Part shown: piece by piece, positions 16,840 to 25,396 of the stretch
Layout: every line of letters starts with the position of its first letter
Numbering within the stretch: position 1 is the stretch's first letter
Source: SAR324 cluster bacterium
Lineage (GTDB): Bacteria > SAR324 > NAC60-12
Reading direction: 5' to 3'
NCBI GenBank assembly: GCA_028281495.1
Contig: JANQJU010000100.1
Span: forward strand, 186,001-250,000
Length of the DNA stretch: 64,000 bases
The notes under the pieces: model-generated
Told to the model about the DNA's origin: nothing
Database searches by the model: none
The model's input: only the letters and a program-made list of their open reading frames with translations
Program-made: the position numbers and the translations under genes

Positions 16840-18060
16840 ATGTCCCAAGAACCCATCAAGTTAGCAAAGCAAAGCTGGTATGCTTCCATGTTTCACTTCA
16901 TCATGGAGATCATCGATCTTCCGTTAAGAACCATCCAACGCCATATCGGTATTCACCGAATGGCTTATCTCTTTCTGCTCCCCAACCTGTTGATCTTTGG
17001 CCTATTTTCGTTCTGGCCGATGATCCTCAACTTATACATTTCATTCACATCGAGTGAAAGTACCGACATTTCCCAACGCCCTTGGGTCGGATTGGAAAAC
17101 TACCGATATTTGCTCGATTGTCCTTCGTATTGGGAAGCGAAAAGCTGCAATGTGGCAGGTTATAGCTTTTGGACCGGACTTTGGAACACCTTGGGCTTCG
17201 CGATGCTGCAAGTCCCGATCATGATTGTCGTCGCCCTCGCGACCGCGGTTGTTTTAAATCGGAAAATTCGAGCACGTGGGTTTTGGCGTTCCATCTATTT
17301 TTATCCGGTGATGTTGTCGCCTGTTGTGGTGGGGATCACTTGGGACTGGATCCTCAAACGTCGCGGCATTCTCAATGAGCTGCTTAAAGAATTGGCTCAG
17401 TTTCGCAACACGGTTGCCGAAATTCCTGGAATTCAATGGCTGGTGGTGGGCGGGCTTTCGCTCCTGCTTGTTTGGATAGCACTGAAGTTTTGGAAGTCTT
17501 CGCATACCACGATCCGAATGATCGGTATCGGAACCTGTGTGGCCTTAGTAGGACTGGTGGTGATGCAAGATTGGGCGTCGATTATTGAAGCCGGACGTTA
17601 TCGTCCAGTGAATTGGTTGTTTGAGCGTCGAGTTGGATGGCCCTTCTTTTGGGTGATTTTTGTCTATTCTTGGGCACATGCTGGGTTTTATATGCTGATC
17701 TTGTTAGCAGGCTTACAAGCCATACCTCGGGATGTGTATGAAGCCGCTCAGATGGATGGAACCCCGCAATGGCGTGTGTTCTTTCGCATCACGCTACCGC
17801 TGCTCATGCCCACCATGCTTGTGGTTCTCATCCTCTCCTTGATCAAAGCCTTTCAGGTGTTCGATGAGGTGTACATCTTGACAGGAGGTGGCCCTGGCCA
17901 AGCGACCAAGATGGTCATTCAACATATTTATGAAATTGCTTTTACCGGAGAAACCAAACGTTATGGGGTGGCTGCGGCCTCTTCCATCCTCTTGGCAGGA
18001 ATCATCCTCGTCTTGACGATGATCCAGCTCTGGGTAACCAAACGCAACGCAAATGGGTGA
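16840..18060 (+). CDS. Uronide-operon ABC importer permease, enlarged MalF-like
   Basis: Inner-membrane permease of 406 residues, about 100 longer than typical CUT1 permeases. The core is normal: MAYLFLLPNLLIFGLF first span, EAA loop in EAAQMDGTPQWRVFFRITLP (about residue 298), and TGGGPGQATKM. Extra length lies between about residues 185 and 265 and includes two added hydrophobic stretches (WLVVGGLSLLLVWIALKFW and MIGIGTCVALVGLVV). ATG 16840 is chosen over the GTG at 16837; neither has a strong ribosome site. Its end overlaps or abuts the next permease. Confidence 0.82.
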   Translation: MSQEPIKLAKQSWYASMFHFIMEIIDLPLRTIQRHIGIHRMAYLFLLPNLLIFGLFSFWPMILNLYISFTSSESTDISQRPWVGLENYRYLLDCPSYWEAKSCNVAGYSFWTGLWNTLGFAMLQVPIMIVVALATAVVLNRKIRARGFWRSIYFYPVMLSPVVVGITWDWILKRRGILNELLKELAQFRNTVAEIPGIQWLVVGGLSLLLVWIALKFWKSSHTTIRMIGIGTCVALVGLVVMQDWASIIEAGRYRPVNWLFERRVGWPFFWVIFVYSWAHAGFYMLILLAGLQAIPRDVYEAAQMDGTPQWRVFFRITLPLLMPTMLVVLILSLIKAFQVFDEVYILTGGGPGQATKMVIQHIYEIAFTGETKRYGVAAASSILLAGIILVLTMIQLWVTKRNANG

Positions 18061-18062
18061 TT

Positions 18063-19139
18063 ATGGGAATGAGCGAAGTGTGGAGTTTTTTAAGTGCCCG
18101 GCGCGGAAGGCGCGGCCTCGATTGGACGGATGTACTGTCCTACATGTATTTGAGTATGGGCGTTTTGCTCATTCTTTTGCCCATCCTTTGGATGTTCATT
18201 TCTTCGTTCAAGTCGGAAGGGGCTTTGTTATCCGGTGATACACGGGTGTTACCTTATGATCCTGCTCAAATTACTCTCGAAGGGGACAAGCGCCCGCGTA
18301 ATCTCTTTTTCCACCAAAAACCCGATGGGTCTCAGGAAGAAGTGGCCTTTCTCAAAGCGAAAGGTCTCAAGGCCGTCGTGGCCCGTCCTAGCGAACCCCA
18401 AAATGAATATGAGGTACTGCGTTCGGAGTTGGTCCCGAAAGAAATCGTGAACCCTCATTGGGAAAACTATACCGATCCCACCTTGGATTCTGCTCGATTA
18501 CAAACCTTCAATTTCACACGGTATTTTCTCAATTCCACATTTGTCACCGTGGTTGCCACCATCTTAACCTTGTTGATCAATTCGATGGCAGCGTTTGCCC
18601 TTTCCAAATACCAATTTCGCGGACGCAATGCCGCTGTGATCATCATCATCGCCACCTTGCTCGTTCCACCCACTGTTATTTTGGTACCCCTGTTTATTGT
18701 GGTGAAATACTTCGGAATGTTTAACTCCCTCTGGGGTGTGATCATTCCCGGAGCAGCCACACCCACGGGTGTGTTTTTACTGAGGCAATACATGCTCACC
18801 ATTCCCGATGAACTCTTAGAAGCGGCTCGGATGGATGCGGCTTCTGAGTGGAAGATCTTCTGGAGAATTGTGTTACCCCTTTCGCTACCAGCCATTGCGG
18901 TGTTGGCGATTCTTTCGATCATTTGGCGTTGGAATGACTTTTTATGGCCGTTGATCGTTTTAACCGAAAGTGAGGTTTTCACCTTACAAATCGGGCTGTC
19001 GACATTCAAAGGTGAGTTGAATGACAACACTCATTATTTATTGGCCATGACTGTTTTAACCTTACTTCCGGTCACCGCCGTTTTCGCTTTCCTTCAAAAA
19101 TACATTACAGCGGGAATTGCCAGTACCGGGATGAAATAA
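18063..19139 (+). CDS. Uronide-operon ABC importer permease, MalG-like with large periplasmic loop
   Basis: Permease of about 358 residues. The EAA loop is EAARMDAASEWKIFWRIVLP and the C-terminus ITAGIASTGMK is of the MalG type. Between the first and second membrane spans there is an unusually long hydrophilic insert (about residues 55-145, from GALLSGDTRVLP to NPHWENYTDP), presumably in the periplasm where it could contact the binding protein. The start is uncertain: GTG 18057 overlaps the upstream stop, ATG 18063 and ATG 18069 are alternatives. The ATPase gene follows after 37 bases. Confidence 0.82.
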   Translation: MGMSEVWSFLSARRGRRGLDWTDVLSYMYLSMGVLLILLPILWMFISSFKSEGALLSGDTRVLPYDPAQITLEGDKRPRNLFFHQKPDGSQEEVAFLKAKGLKAVVARPSEPQNEYEVLRSELVPKEIVNPHWENYTDPTLDSARLQTFNFTRYFLNSTFVTVVATILTLLINSMAAFALSKYQFRGRNAAVIIIIATLLVPPTVILVPLFIVVKYFGMFNSLWGVIIPGAATPTGVFLLRQYMLTIPDELLEAARMDAASEWKIFWRIVLPLSLPAIAVLAILSIIWRWNDFLWPLIVLTESEVFTLQIGLSTFKGELNDNTHYLLAMTVLTLLPVTAVFAFLQKYITAGIASTGMK

Positions 19140-19176
19140 GCAATTCAACCGAGGCACCTCATTTCTAAGAAAACCT

Positions 19177-20259
19177 ATGGCAACACTGCAACTCAAAGAT
19201 GTGTATAAATCCTACGATACCCTGGAAGTCATTCATGGCATCAATATGTCCCTCAATCACGGAGAATTTGTCGTTTTTGTGGGGCCTTCGGGCTGTGGCA
19301 AATCGACTTTACTGCGAATGATTGCCGGGTTGGAAGAAATCAGCGGAGGGGAGATTCAGATTGATAGCGAACGTGTGAATGAAATTCCTGCGGCTCAAAG
19401 GGGGCTGGCGATGGTTTTTCAATCCTATGCCCTATACCCCCACATGACCGTTCAACAGAATCTTTCGTTTGGACTGGAAAATCTCAACCTGCCGAAAACT
19501 GAAATCGAACAACGGATTCAAGAAGCGGCCCGAATGTTACAAATTGGCCCGTATCTGCAACGCCGTCCAAAAGCCCTGTCAGGAGGACAACGGCAACGGG
19601 TTGCTATCGGCCGAGCCGTGGTTCGTGAACCCAAAATCTTTCTTTTTGACGAACCCCTTTCCAATTTGGATGCTGAGTTGCGGGTTCAGATGCGGGTCGA
19701 GATTTCAGAGCTGCATCGCCGCTTAGGCAATACCATGATTTATGTCACCCATGACCAAGTCGAAGCCATGACCATGGCTGATAAAATCGCTGTGCTGAAA
19801 GATGGAAATTTAGAACAATTTGGCGCACCCCTTGATATTTATAATCATCCTGCAAATCGGTTTGTGGCGGGATTCATCGGGTCTCCCCGTATGAATTTCT
19901 TTTCAGGAGAAGTTTCCAAGGTCGAAGCAAACACGATTACCGTTCGCCTCAACACAGGGCATGATGTTAAAACGAAACGATCGTCGCACCAGGTTGCGGT
20001 GGGTGAAAAAGTGGATGTGGGGGTACGCCCGGAACACATGACTTTGACCTCTGCGGACCAAGGGGATTTGAAAGCCCAGGTTTATGCTGTGGAACAGTTG
20101 GGGGGCGAGTCGTATCTCTATTGCCATTTGGGGGACGGCGAAAACATGACCTTACACATGCCTGGGCAAACTCATATTCGTAAAGATGAAACGATCGGTA
20201 TTCAAACAGATGAACAGCGTTCCTATCTGTTTCGTGCCGCCGATGGAGCGGTTCTCTAA
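19177..20259 (+). CDS. Sugar ABC importer ATPase (MalK/UgpC type)
   Basis: ATPase of 360 residues. Walker A GPSGCGKST, signature LSGGQRQRVAIGRA, Walker B IFLFDEPLSNLDAEL, H-loop YVTHDQVEAMTM, and a C-terminal TOBE-type domain with VGVRPEHM. It serves the two enlarged permeases of this operon and, as a second MalK-type ATPase in the window, may also serve the ATPase-less importer at 8.9-12.0 kb. Ribosome site before 19177 is weak, in line with coupling to the permease genes. Confidence 0.9.
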   Translation: MATLQLKDVYKSYDTLEVIHGINMSLNHGEFVVFVGPSGCGKSTLLRMIAGLEEISGGEIQIDSERVNEIPAAQRGLAMVFQSYALYPHMTVQQNLSFGLENLNLPKTEIEQRIQEAARMLQIGPYLQRRPKALSGGQRQRVAIGRAVVREPKIFLFDEPLSNLDAELRVQMRVEISELHRRLGNTMIYVTHDQVEAMTMADKIAVLKDGNLEQFGAPLDIYNHPANRFVAGFIGSPRMNFFSGEVSKVEANTITVRLNTGHDVKTKRSSHQVAVGEKVDVGVRPEHMTLTSADQGDLKAQVYAVEQLGGESYLYCHLGDGENMTLHMPGQTHIRKDETIGIQTDEQRSYLFRAADGAVL

Positions 20260-20330
20260 TCACGTCCGCCTTCTTCATACTGGCTGACTCGTACAAGCTT
20301 TAATTCGCGTACCTTAATTCAATTGAACTA

Positions 20331-22676
20331 ATGAAAATTCTTAATGACTACTATTCTTTGAAATCCACACAACACGGATTCACCGCCGACACGGAGCATG
20401 AAGGTAAATTCCAAGTCGATGTTCTTGAATCTTGGCTCTTGCGAGTCGCCGTAATCCCATCACAGGGCTTCACGGTTGACCGTACTTGGATGATTGCTCC
20501 TCAAGGCAACAGCCCTTGGCAAGGTCATCCCAAATTAGTGACCCAAGGATTTGCCTGTCCTGAAGCATCCTGCTCCATGGACAATGGAGTGGTGTTGGAA
20601 ACCCCATTGTTGAAATTCCACCTACCCCGTCAGTCGCTGCAAATCAAAATCGAACAGCGCTATCAAGATCGCTGGGTACCTGCTTTCCAAGATTTGAAAA
20701 CGGGAGCTTATAGTCTTACGGATCATGGGCATGGGGTTCGGCATTATCAGATGAATTCCAATGATGTTCGACATTTTGGTTTGGGGGATAAGGCCGGACC
20801 CTTGGATCGCACAGGTCGTCGTTTCCGGATTCTTCAGCTAGACGCACTGGGATATGATGCCGAAAATAGTGATCCTTTATACAAACACATTCCATTTATG
20901 ATTCTCCAAGATCGAACCAACGGCACGGCACTGGGTTTGCTATATGACAGCATGTCGGAAATGGTGTTTGATTTGGGATGCGAACACTCCAATTATCATC
21001 CGCGTTACCGCTATGTTGAAACTCAAGAACGAGGCTTGGTGTATTATGTCATCGCGGGGCCCCGCATTGCAGATGTGGTGCGACGCCTTACCGAGTTGAC
21101 GGGCAAGCCTCATTTTCAACCACGATGGACCTTAGGATTTGCCTTCACTTCAATGGGGGTGTTTGACGATCCCCATGCTCAAGACGTGGTGAGTCAGCTT
21201 GCAGAACGGTTCCGTTCTGAAAAAATACCCATCAGTGCCATCCATTTTGGGTCGGGTTACACTACCAATGATCGCGGTCTAAGATATGTATTCACCTGGA
21301 ACACCAGTTCCTTTCCCAACAAAGCGAAGTTGTTTCAGAGACTCAAACAAATGGGTTTGTATACCGTAGCCAACACCAAACCCGTTTTGCTCACCGATCA
21401 TCCCTCTTATTCCAAACTTGCCGATCAAGCTGGATTGATCAAACGAGAAAACGCGACACCGGCTGTGGAGCAATTTTGGGATGCTCACGGTTCGAATATC
21501 GATTTCACCTCAGAAGCAGGCAGGTATTGGTGGCAAGCCGGAGCCAAAGCGGAGGTGTTAGACGCAGGGTTTGATTCCATTTGGAATGACAACAACGAAA
21601 CAGAAGTTTGGGATGAAGACGCTTTTGTGGACGGTTTCGGACAATCGATTCCGGCACTAGCAACCCGTCCTCTTCAATCGTTGTTGATGACCCGTGCCAG
21701 TTTTGAAGCAACGGAACGCCACGCGCCTCAACAGCGTCCCTATACGATCACCCGTGCAGGGATGATGGGCATTCAGCGGTATGCGGAAACGTGGACAGGC
21801 GACAATTGGACGAGTTGGCATACCCTCAAATGGAATCTGCGGAATGGCATCTCATTGGGGCTGTCCGGAATTCCAATCATCGGCCATGATGTGGGTGGGT
21901 TTACCGGGCCTGCAGCCGATCCCGAATTGTTGGTACGCTGGGTACAAATGATGGCCTTGCACCCTCGCTGTGTCATGAACTCCTGGAAGCCTGAATCGGA
22001 AAACCCCACCAATTTTCCGTGGATGCATTCCTCGGTGACCGATCTGGTTCGAGAGGCTTTGCATCTTCGCTATCGCTTCATCCCATATTTATACACGTTG
22101 GCCTATCTAGCCCACCAAACGGGTGACCCGATCATACGGCCTCTATTTTATGACTATGATGAAGAACCCTGTTATGAGGAGCACGATGCGTTTTTGCTCG
22201 GCAAACATGTGTTAATTGCTCCTGTTGTAGAACCGGGCAAGCATCAAGTGTCTGTCTATTTACCCCAATCTCCTGACGGTTGGTATGATTACTATACGGA
22301 ACAATGGTATGCCGGTGGACAATGGATCGAACTCAAAGCAGAGCTAGGTCGGCTCCCCATCGTTGTCAAAGCCGGAACCGTATTGCCTCTCGCCTTGGAA
22401 TGGGATGCACAATCGCCGCATGATGCGAAATGCCTCGGACTGACGGTGTATGCTCCCGTGACCACCACTCCTGCGCATAATTCCTTTTTTTATGATGACG
22501 GCCTTACTTGGCGGTATCAGAAAAATTCCAAAGCTGTGACCGAGTTCACCGTGATCAGCAGTGTCGCAGAAGTCTCTCTATGGGTAAAAAACTGGCCCGC
22601 CCTTTCCAACCTGACTCCGCCAACGGTTCGGTTTGTCGGAAGGGATCAACGTCATAGTGTGATTCATGGCATCTGA
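20331..22676 (+). CDS. GH31 family alpha-glycosidase
   Basis: Retaining alpha-glycoside hydrolase of 781 residues with no signal peptide, so it acts on imported oligosaccharide in the cytoplasm. An N-terminal galactose-mutarotase-like beta domain (to about 245) precedes the TIM barrel (PHFQPRWTLGFAFTS onward). The nucleophile is Asp420 in WNDNNE, and the acid/base is Asp491 in WTGDNW; GHDVGGFTGPAADPEL and the loop RYRFIPYLYTL are typical of the family. Known GH31 activities include alpha-glucosidase, alpha-xylosidase, alpha-galactosidase and sulfoquinovosidase. Being followed by manD, uxaC and uxuB, it probably frees a hexuronate or splits a glycosyl-uronate. Specificity cannot be read from the sequence. 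Confidence 0.88.
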   Translation: MKILNDYYSLKSTQHGFTADTEHEGKFQVDVLESWLLRVAVIPSQGFTVDRTWMIAPQGNSPWQGHPKLVTQGFACPEASCSMDNGVVLETPLLKFHLPRQSLQIKIEQRYQDRWVPAFQDLKTGAYSLTDHGHGVRHYQMNSNDVRHFGLGDKAGPLDRTGRRFRILQLDALGYDAENSDPLYKHIPFMILQDRTNGTALGLLYDSMSEMVFDLGCEHSNYHPRYRYVETQERGLVYYVIAGPRIADVVRRLTELTGKPHFQPRWTLGFAFTSMGVFDDPHAQDVVSQLAERFRSEKIPISAIHFGSGYTTNDRGLRYVFTWNTSSFPNKAKLFQRLKQMGLYTVANTKPVLLTDHPSYSKLADQAGLIKRENATPAVEQFWDAHGSNIDFTSEAGRYWWQAGAKAEVLDAGFDSIWNDNNETEVWDEDAFVDGFGQSIPALATRPLQSLLMTRASFEATERHAPQQRPYTITRAGMMGIQRYAETWTGDNWTSWHTLKWNLRNGISLGLSGIPIIGHDVGGFTGPAADPELLVRWVQMMALHPRCVMNSWKPESENPTNFPWMHSSVTDLVREALHLRYRFIPYLYTLAYLAHQTGDPIIRPLFYDYDEEPCYEEHDAFLLGKHVLIAPVVEPGKHQVSVYLPQSPDGWYDYYTEQWYAGGQWIELKAELGRLPIVVKAGTVLPLALEWDAQSPHDAKCLGLTVYAPVTTTPAHNSFFYDDGLTWRYQKNSKAVTEFTVISSVAEVSLWVKNWPALSNLTPPTVRFVGRDQRHSVIHGI

Positions 22677-22687
22677 TGAACTCCATC

Positions 22688-22704
22688 CTGATCCATTGGA
22701 TCAG
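22688..22704. repeat. Perfect 8-base inverted repeat between GH31 gene and manD
   Basis: CTGATCCA (22688-22695) and TGGATCAG (22697-22704) around a single base. It may be an operator or, as RNA with a longer loop, a weak processing site; no T-run follows. It lies 20 bases before the manD start. Confidence 0.35.
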
Positions 22705-22724
22705 GCAATCATCGAGAAAGACCT

Positions 22725-23936
22725 ATGTTAGAAATTAAAGAAGCCAAAGTCATCGTGACTTGCCCCGGTCGCAACTTTGTCACTTTAAAACTAATGACCA
22801 ATGAAGGGGTTTATGGCATTGGGGACGCGACGCTTAATGGCCGTGAACTCGCGGTGGCCACTTATCTCAATGATCACATCATTCCATGTTTGATCGGTCG
22901 CGATGCCCACCAAATCGAAGATACTTGGCAATATTTGTATCGGGGGTCGTATTGGCGTAAAGGCCCGGTCACCATGACGGCAATTGCCGCTGTAGATATG
23001 GCGTTGTGGGACATCAAAGGTAAAGTGGCCAACCTTCCCCTCTATCAGCTTTTCGGTGGAAAAAGTCGTGATCGGGTGATGGTGTATGGCCATGCCAATG
23101 GCAGGACGATTGAAGAAACGACCGAACAGGTAGGGACTTATTTGGATCTCGGCTATCACGCGATTCGTGCCCAAACTGGAATTCCGGGCTTGAGCAGCAC
23201 GTATGGCGTGTCTAAAGACAAACTTTTTTATGAGCCTGCGGATTCCTCATTGCCGACTGAAAACATTTGGTCGACGGAAAAATACCTTGACCACATTCCT
23301 CACTTATTTCAGAGGCTCCGTGATCAATATGGTTTTGACGTTCATCTGTTGCATGATGTGCATCATCGACTCACTCCCATTGAGGCCGGGCGTTTGGGAA
23401 AGCTGTTGGAACCCTATCGGCTATTTTGGCTCGAAGATGCCGTATCTGCTGACAATCAGGAGTCGTTCCGGCTCATCCGCCAACATACGGTCACTCCATT
23501 GGCTGTGGGAGAAATCTTCAATACCCTTTGGGATTGCCAACATCTGATCCAAGAGCAACTGATTGACTATATACGAGCCACCGTTGTCCACGCTGGAGGG
23601 TTGACGCATCTTCGACGCATTGCGGATTTTGCAGCGCTTTATAACGTCCGTACCGGTTGCCATGGAGCCACGGATTTATCACCCGTTTGTATGGGAGCCG
23701 CTCTGAACTTTGATATCGCGATTCCTAACTTTGGCATCCAAGAGTACATGCGACATCTTCCCGAAACTGAGGAGGTGTTTCCCCACGCCTATCATTTTGA
23801 AAAGGGTTTTTTATATCCAGGCGATTCGCCAGGGCATGGAGTGGACATTGATGAAGAAAAAGCAAAACAGTATCCCTATCAACGGGCCTATTTGCCTGTG
23901 AATCGCCTCGCAGATGGCAGTATGCACAACTGGTAA
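22725..23936 (+). CDS. manD: D-mannonate dehydratase, enolase superfamily (ManD)
   Basis: Cytoplasmic Mg2+ enzyme of 403 residues converting D-mannonate to 2-keto-3-deoxy-D-gluconate. The N-terminus KVIVTCPGRNFVTLKL and the stretch GVYGIGDATLNGRELAVATY are highly characteristic of ManD/RspA. Metal ligands fall at Asp211 (LLHDVHHR), Glu237 (WLEDA) and Glu263 (AVGEIFN), one off the numbering I know for the Novosphingobium enzyme (210, 236, 262). Catalytic-type residues also appear in AIRAQTG, STYG and GCHGATDLSPV. It replaces the unrelated UxuA here, completing the route uronate, fructuronate, mannonate, KDG with its two downstream genes. Some RspA-like members have low activity, but the context argues for a true catabolic role. 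Confidence 0.9.
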   Translation: MLEIKEAKVIVTCPGRNFVTLKLMTNEGVYGIGDATLNGRELAVATYLNDHIIPCLIGRDAHQIEDTWQYLYRGSYWRKGPVTMTAIAAVDMALWDIKGKVANLPLYQLFGGKSRDRVMVYGHANGRTIEETTEQVGTYLDLGYHAIRAQTGIPGLSSTYGVSKDKLFYEPADSSLPTENIWSTEKYLDHIPHLFQRLRDQYGFDVHLLHDVHHRLTPIEAGRLGKLLEPYRLFWLEDAVSADNQESFRLIRQHTVTPLAVGEIFNTLWDCQHLIQEQLIDYIRATVVHAGGLTHLRRIADFAALYNVRTGCHGATDLSPVCMGAALNFDIAIPNFGIQEYMRHLPETEEVFPHAYHFEKGFLYPGDSPGHGVDIDEEKAKQYPYQRAYLPVNRLADGSMHNW

Positions 23937-23956
23937 CCTCCATCCGATTTTCTACG

Positions 23957-25372
23957 ATGACCCCATCCTATTCCTTACATCCAGACCGCCTGTTTCCTAG
24001 TGATCCGGGGACTCGCGCAATTGCCCGCCGCCTGCATCAAGCCGTGGATTCGTTGCCCATTGTGAGTCCTCATGGGCATACCGATCCTCGTTGGTTTGCA
24101 GAAAATCAAACGTTTGCGAATCCAGCTCAACTGTTCATCACGTCGGATCATTATTTGTTACGGATGCTCTACAGTCAGGGGGTTCGTCTTGAAGATTTGG
24201 GAGTGTCAGCTCAAACGGGAACGAGCGCTCCGGTTTCTCCGCAAGAGGTCTGGCGGCTATTTGCGAAGCATTACTATCTCTTTCGTGGCACCCCATCGCG
24301 TTATTGGGTAGACCATGCATTGGTTGAGGTGTTGGACATTCGCACCCGGCTCACTCTCGAAAATGCCGACGAAATTTATGAGGCAATCCAAGAAAAACTC
24401 CAGTCTCCTGAATTTTTGCCCCGCGCCCTTTATGAGCGTTTTTCCATCGAAGTATTGGCCACCACCGATGACGCTTTGGACGACCTCAAATACCATCAGC
24501 AAATTCGAGAAAGCGAATGGCTTGGAAGAGTCATTCCCACATTTCGTCCGGATCGGCTGCTGGACCCGGAATTTTCCAACTTCACTGAATCCCTCACTCG
24601 TTTGGGTGAATTGACCGGAGAGGACACTTACCGTTGGCAGGGGTACCTGGAAGCACTACGCAAACGAAGAGAATTCTTTCAAAAACTTGGAGCCACTGCG
24701 ACGGACCACGGTCCATTGAGCGCATTCACTGCCAACTTGAGCCTGACCGAATGTGAAACGCTGCTGAGCGCTGCATTACGAGGATCCCTCAGTGCTGAAC
24801 AAGCCGAATGCTTTCGAGGTCAAATGCTCACAGAAATGGCAAAGATGAGTGTGGACGATGGCCTAGTGATGCAAATTCACCCAGGCTCTTACCGCAACCA
24901 CAATGCCGGTGTGTACCAAACCTTTGGGTGGGATAAGGGAGCTGATATTCCGTTGAAGATGGAATTCACTCGGGCTTTGAAACCGCTGTTGGACCTTGTG
25001 GGCAATGACCCCCGTTTGCGGATCATTTTATTCACGTTGGACGAAACTACGTATAGCCGAGAACTGGCGCCGCTGGCAGGGCACTATCCCTGTTTACGAC
25101 TCGGCCCGCCGTGGTGGTTTCATGATTCTGTAGAAGGGATGAAGCGGTATAAAACGCAGGTGATCGAAACGACTGGATTTTACAATACCGCGGGATTCAA
25201 TGATGACACCCGTGCTTTTTTATCCCTGCGAGCACGTCATGATATGGCGCGTCGAATCGATTGTTCGATCTTGGCCGAAATGGTCGCGGATCATCGATTG
25301 CCCGAAGAAGAAGCTCTCGAAATTGCCATCGATCTGAGCGGCCCCTTAGCAAGGCGGGTTTATCGATTTTGA
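23957..25372 (+). CDS. uxaC: Uronate isomerase (glucuronate isomerase)
   Basis: Amidohydrolase-superfamily enzyme of 471 residues interconverting D-glucuronate and D-fructuronate, and D-galacturonate and D-tagaturonate. The HxH metal-type motif is in DSLPIVSPHGHTDPRWF, and the C-terminal SLRARHDMARRIDCSILAEMV stretch is typical of UxaC. It starts 20 bases after manD. Since the next gene is a fructuronate-type reductase and the preceding one makes KDG from mannonate, the operon fits glucuronate rather than galacturonate catabolism, which would need altronate enzymes. Confidence 0.93.
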   Translation: MTPSYSLHPDRLFPSDPGTRAIARRLHQAVDSLPIVSPHGHTDPRWFAENQTFANPAQLFITSDHYLLRMLYSQGVRLEDLGVSAQTGTSAPVSPQEVWRLFAKHYYLFRGTPSRYWVDHALVEVLDIRTRLTLENADEIYEAIQEKLQSPEFLPRALYERFSIEVLATTDDALDDLKYHQQIRESEWLGRVIPTFRPDRLLDPEFSNFTESLTRLGELTGEDTYRWQGYLEALRKRREFFQKLGATATDHGPLSAFTANLSLTECETLLSAALRGSLSAEQAECFRGQMLTEMAKMSVDDGLVMQIHPGSYRNHNAGVYQTFGWDKGADIPLKMEFTRALKPLLDLVGNDPRLRIILFTLDETTYSRELAPLAGHYPCLRLGPPWWFHDSVEGMKRYKTQVIETTGFYNTAGFNDDTRAFLSLRARHDMARRIDCSILAEMVADHRLPEEEALEIAIDLSGPLARRVYRF

Positions 25373-25396
25373 AATACTTTTCCCTGTTGGAATATT

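Noticed and set aside
24105..24125. A CAAACGTTTG palindrome inside uxaC resembling the LacI sites
   Set aside because: Only ten bases, within a coding region far from a promoter; chance occurrence is likely.
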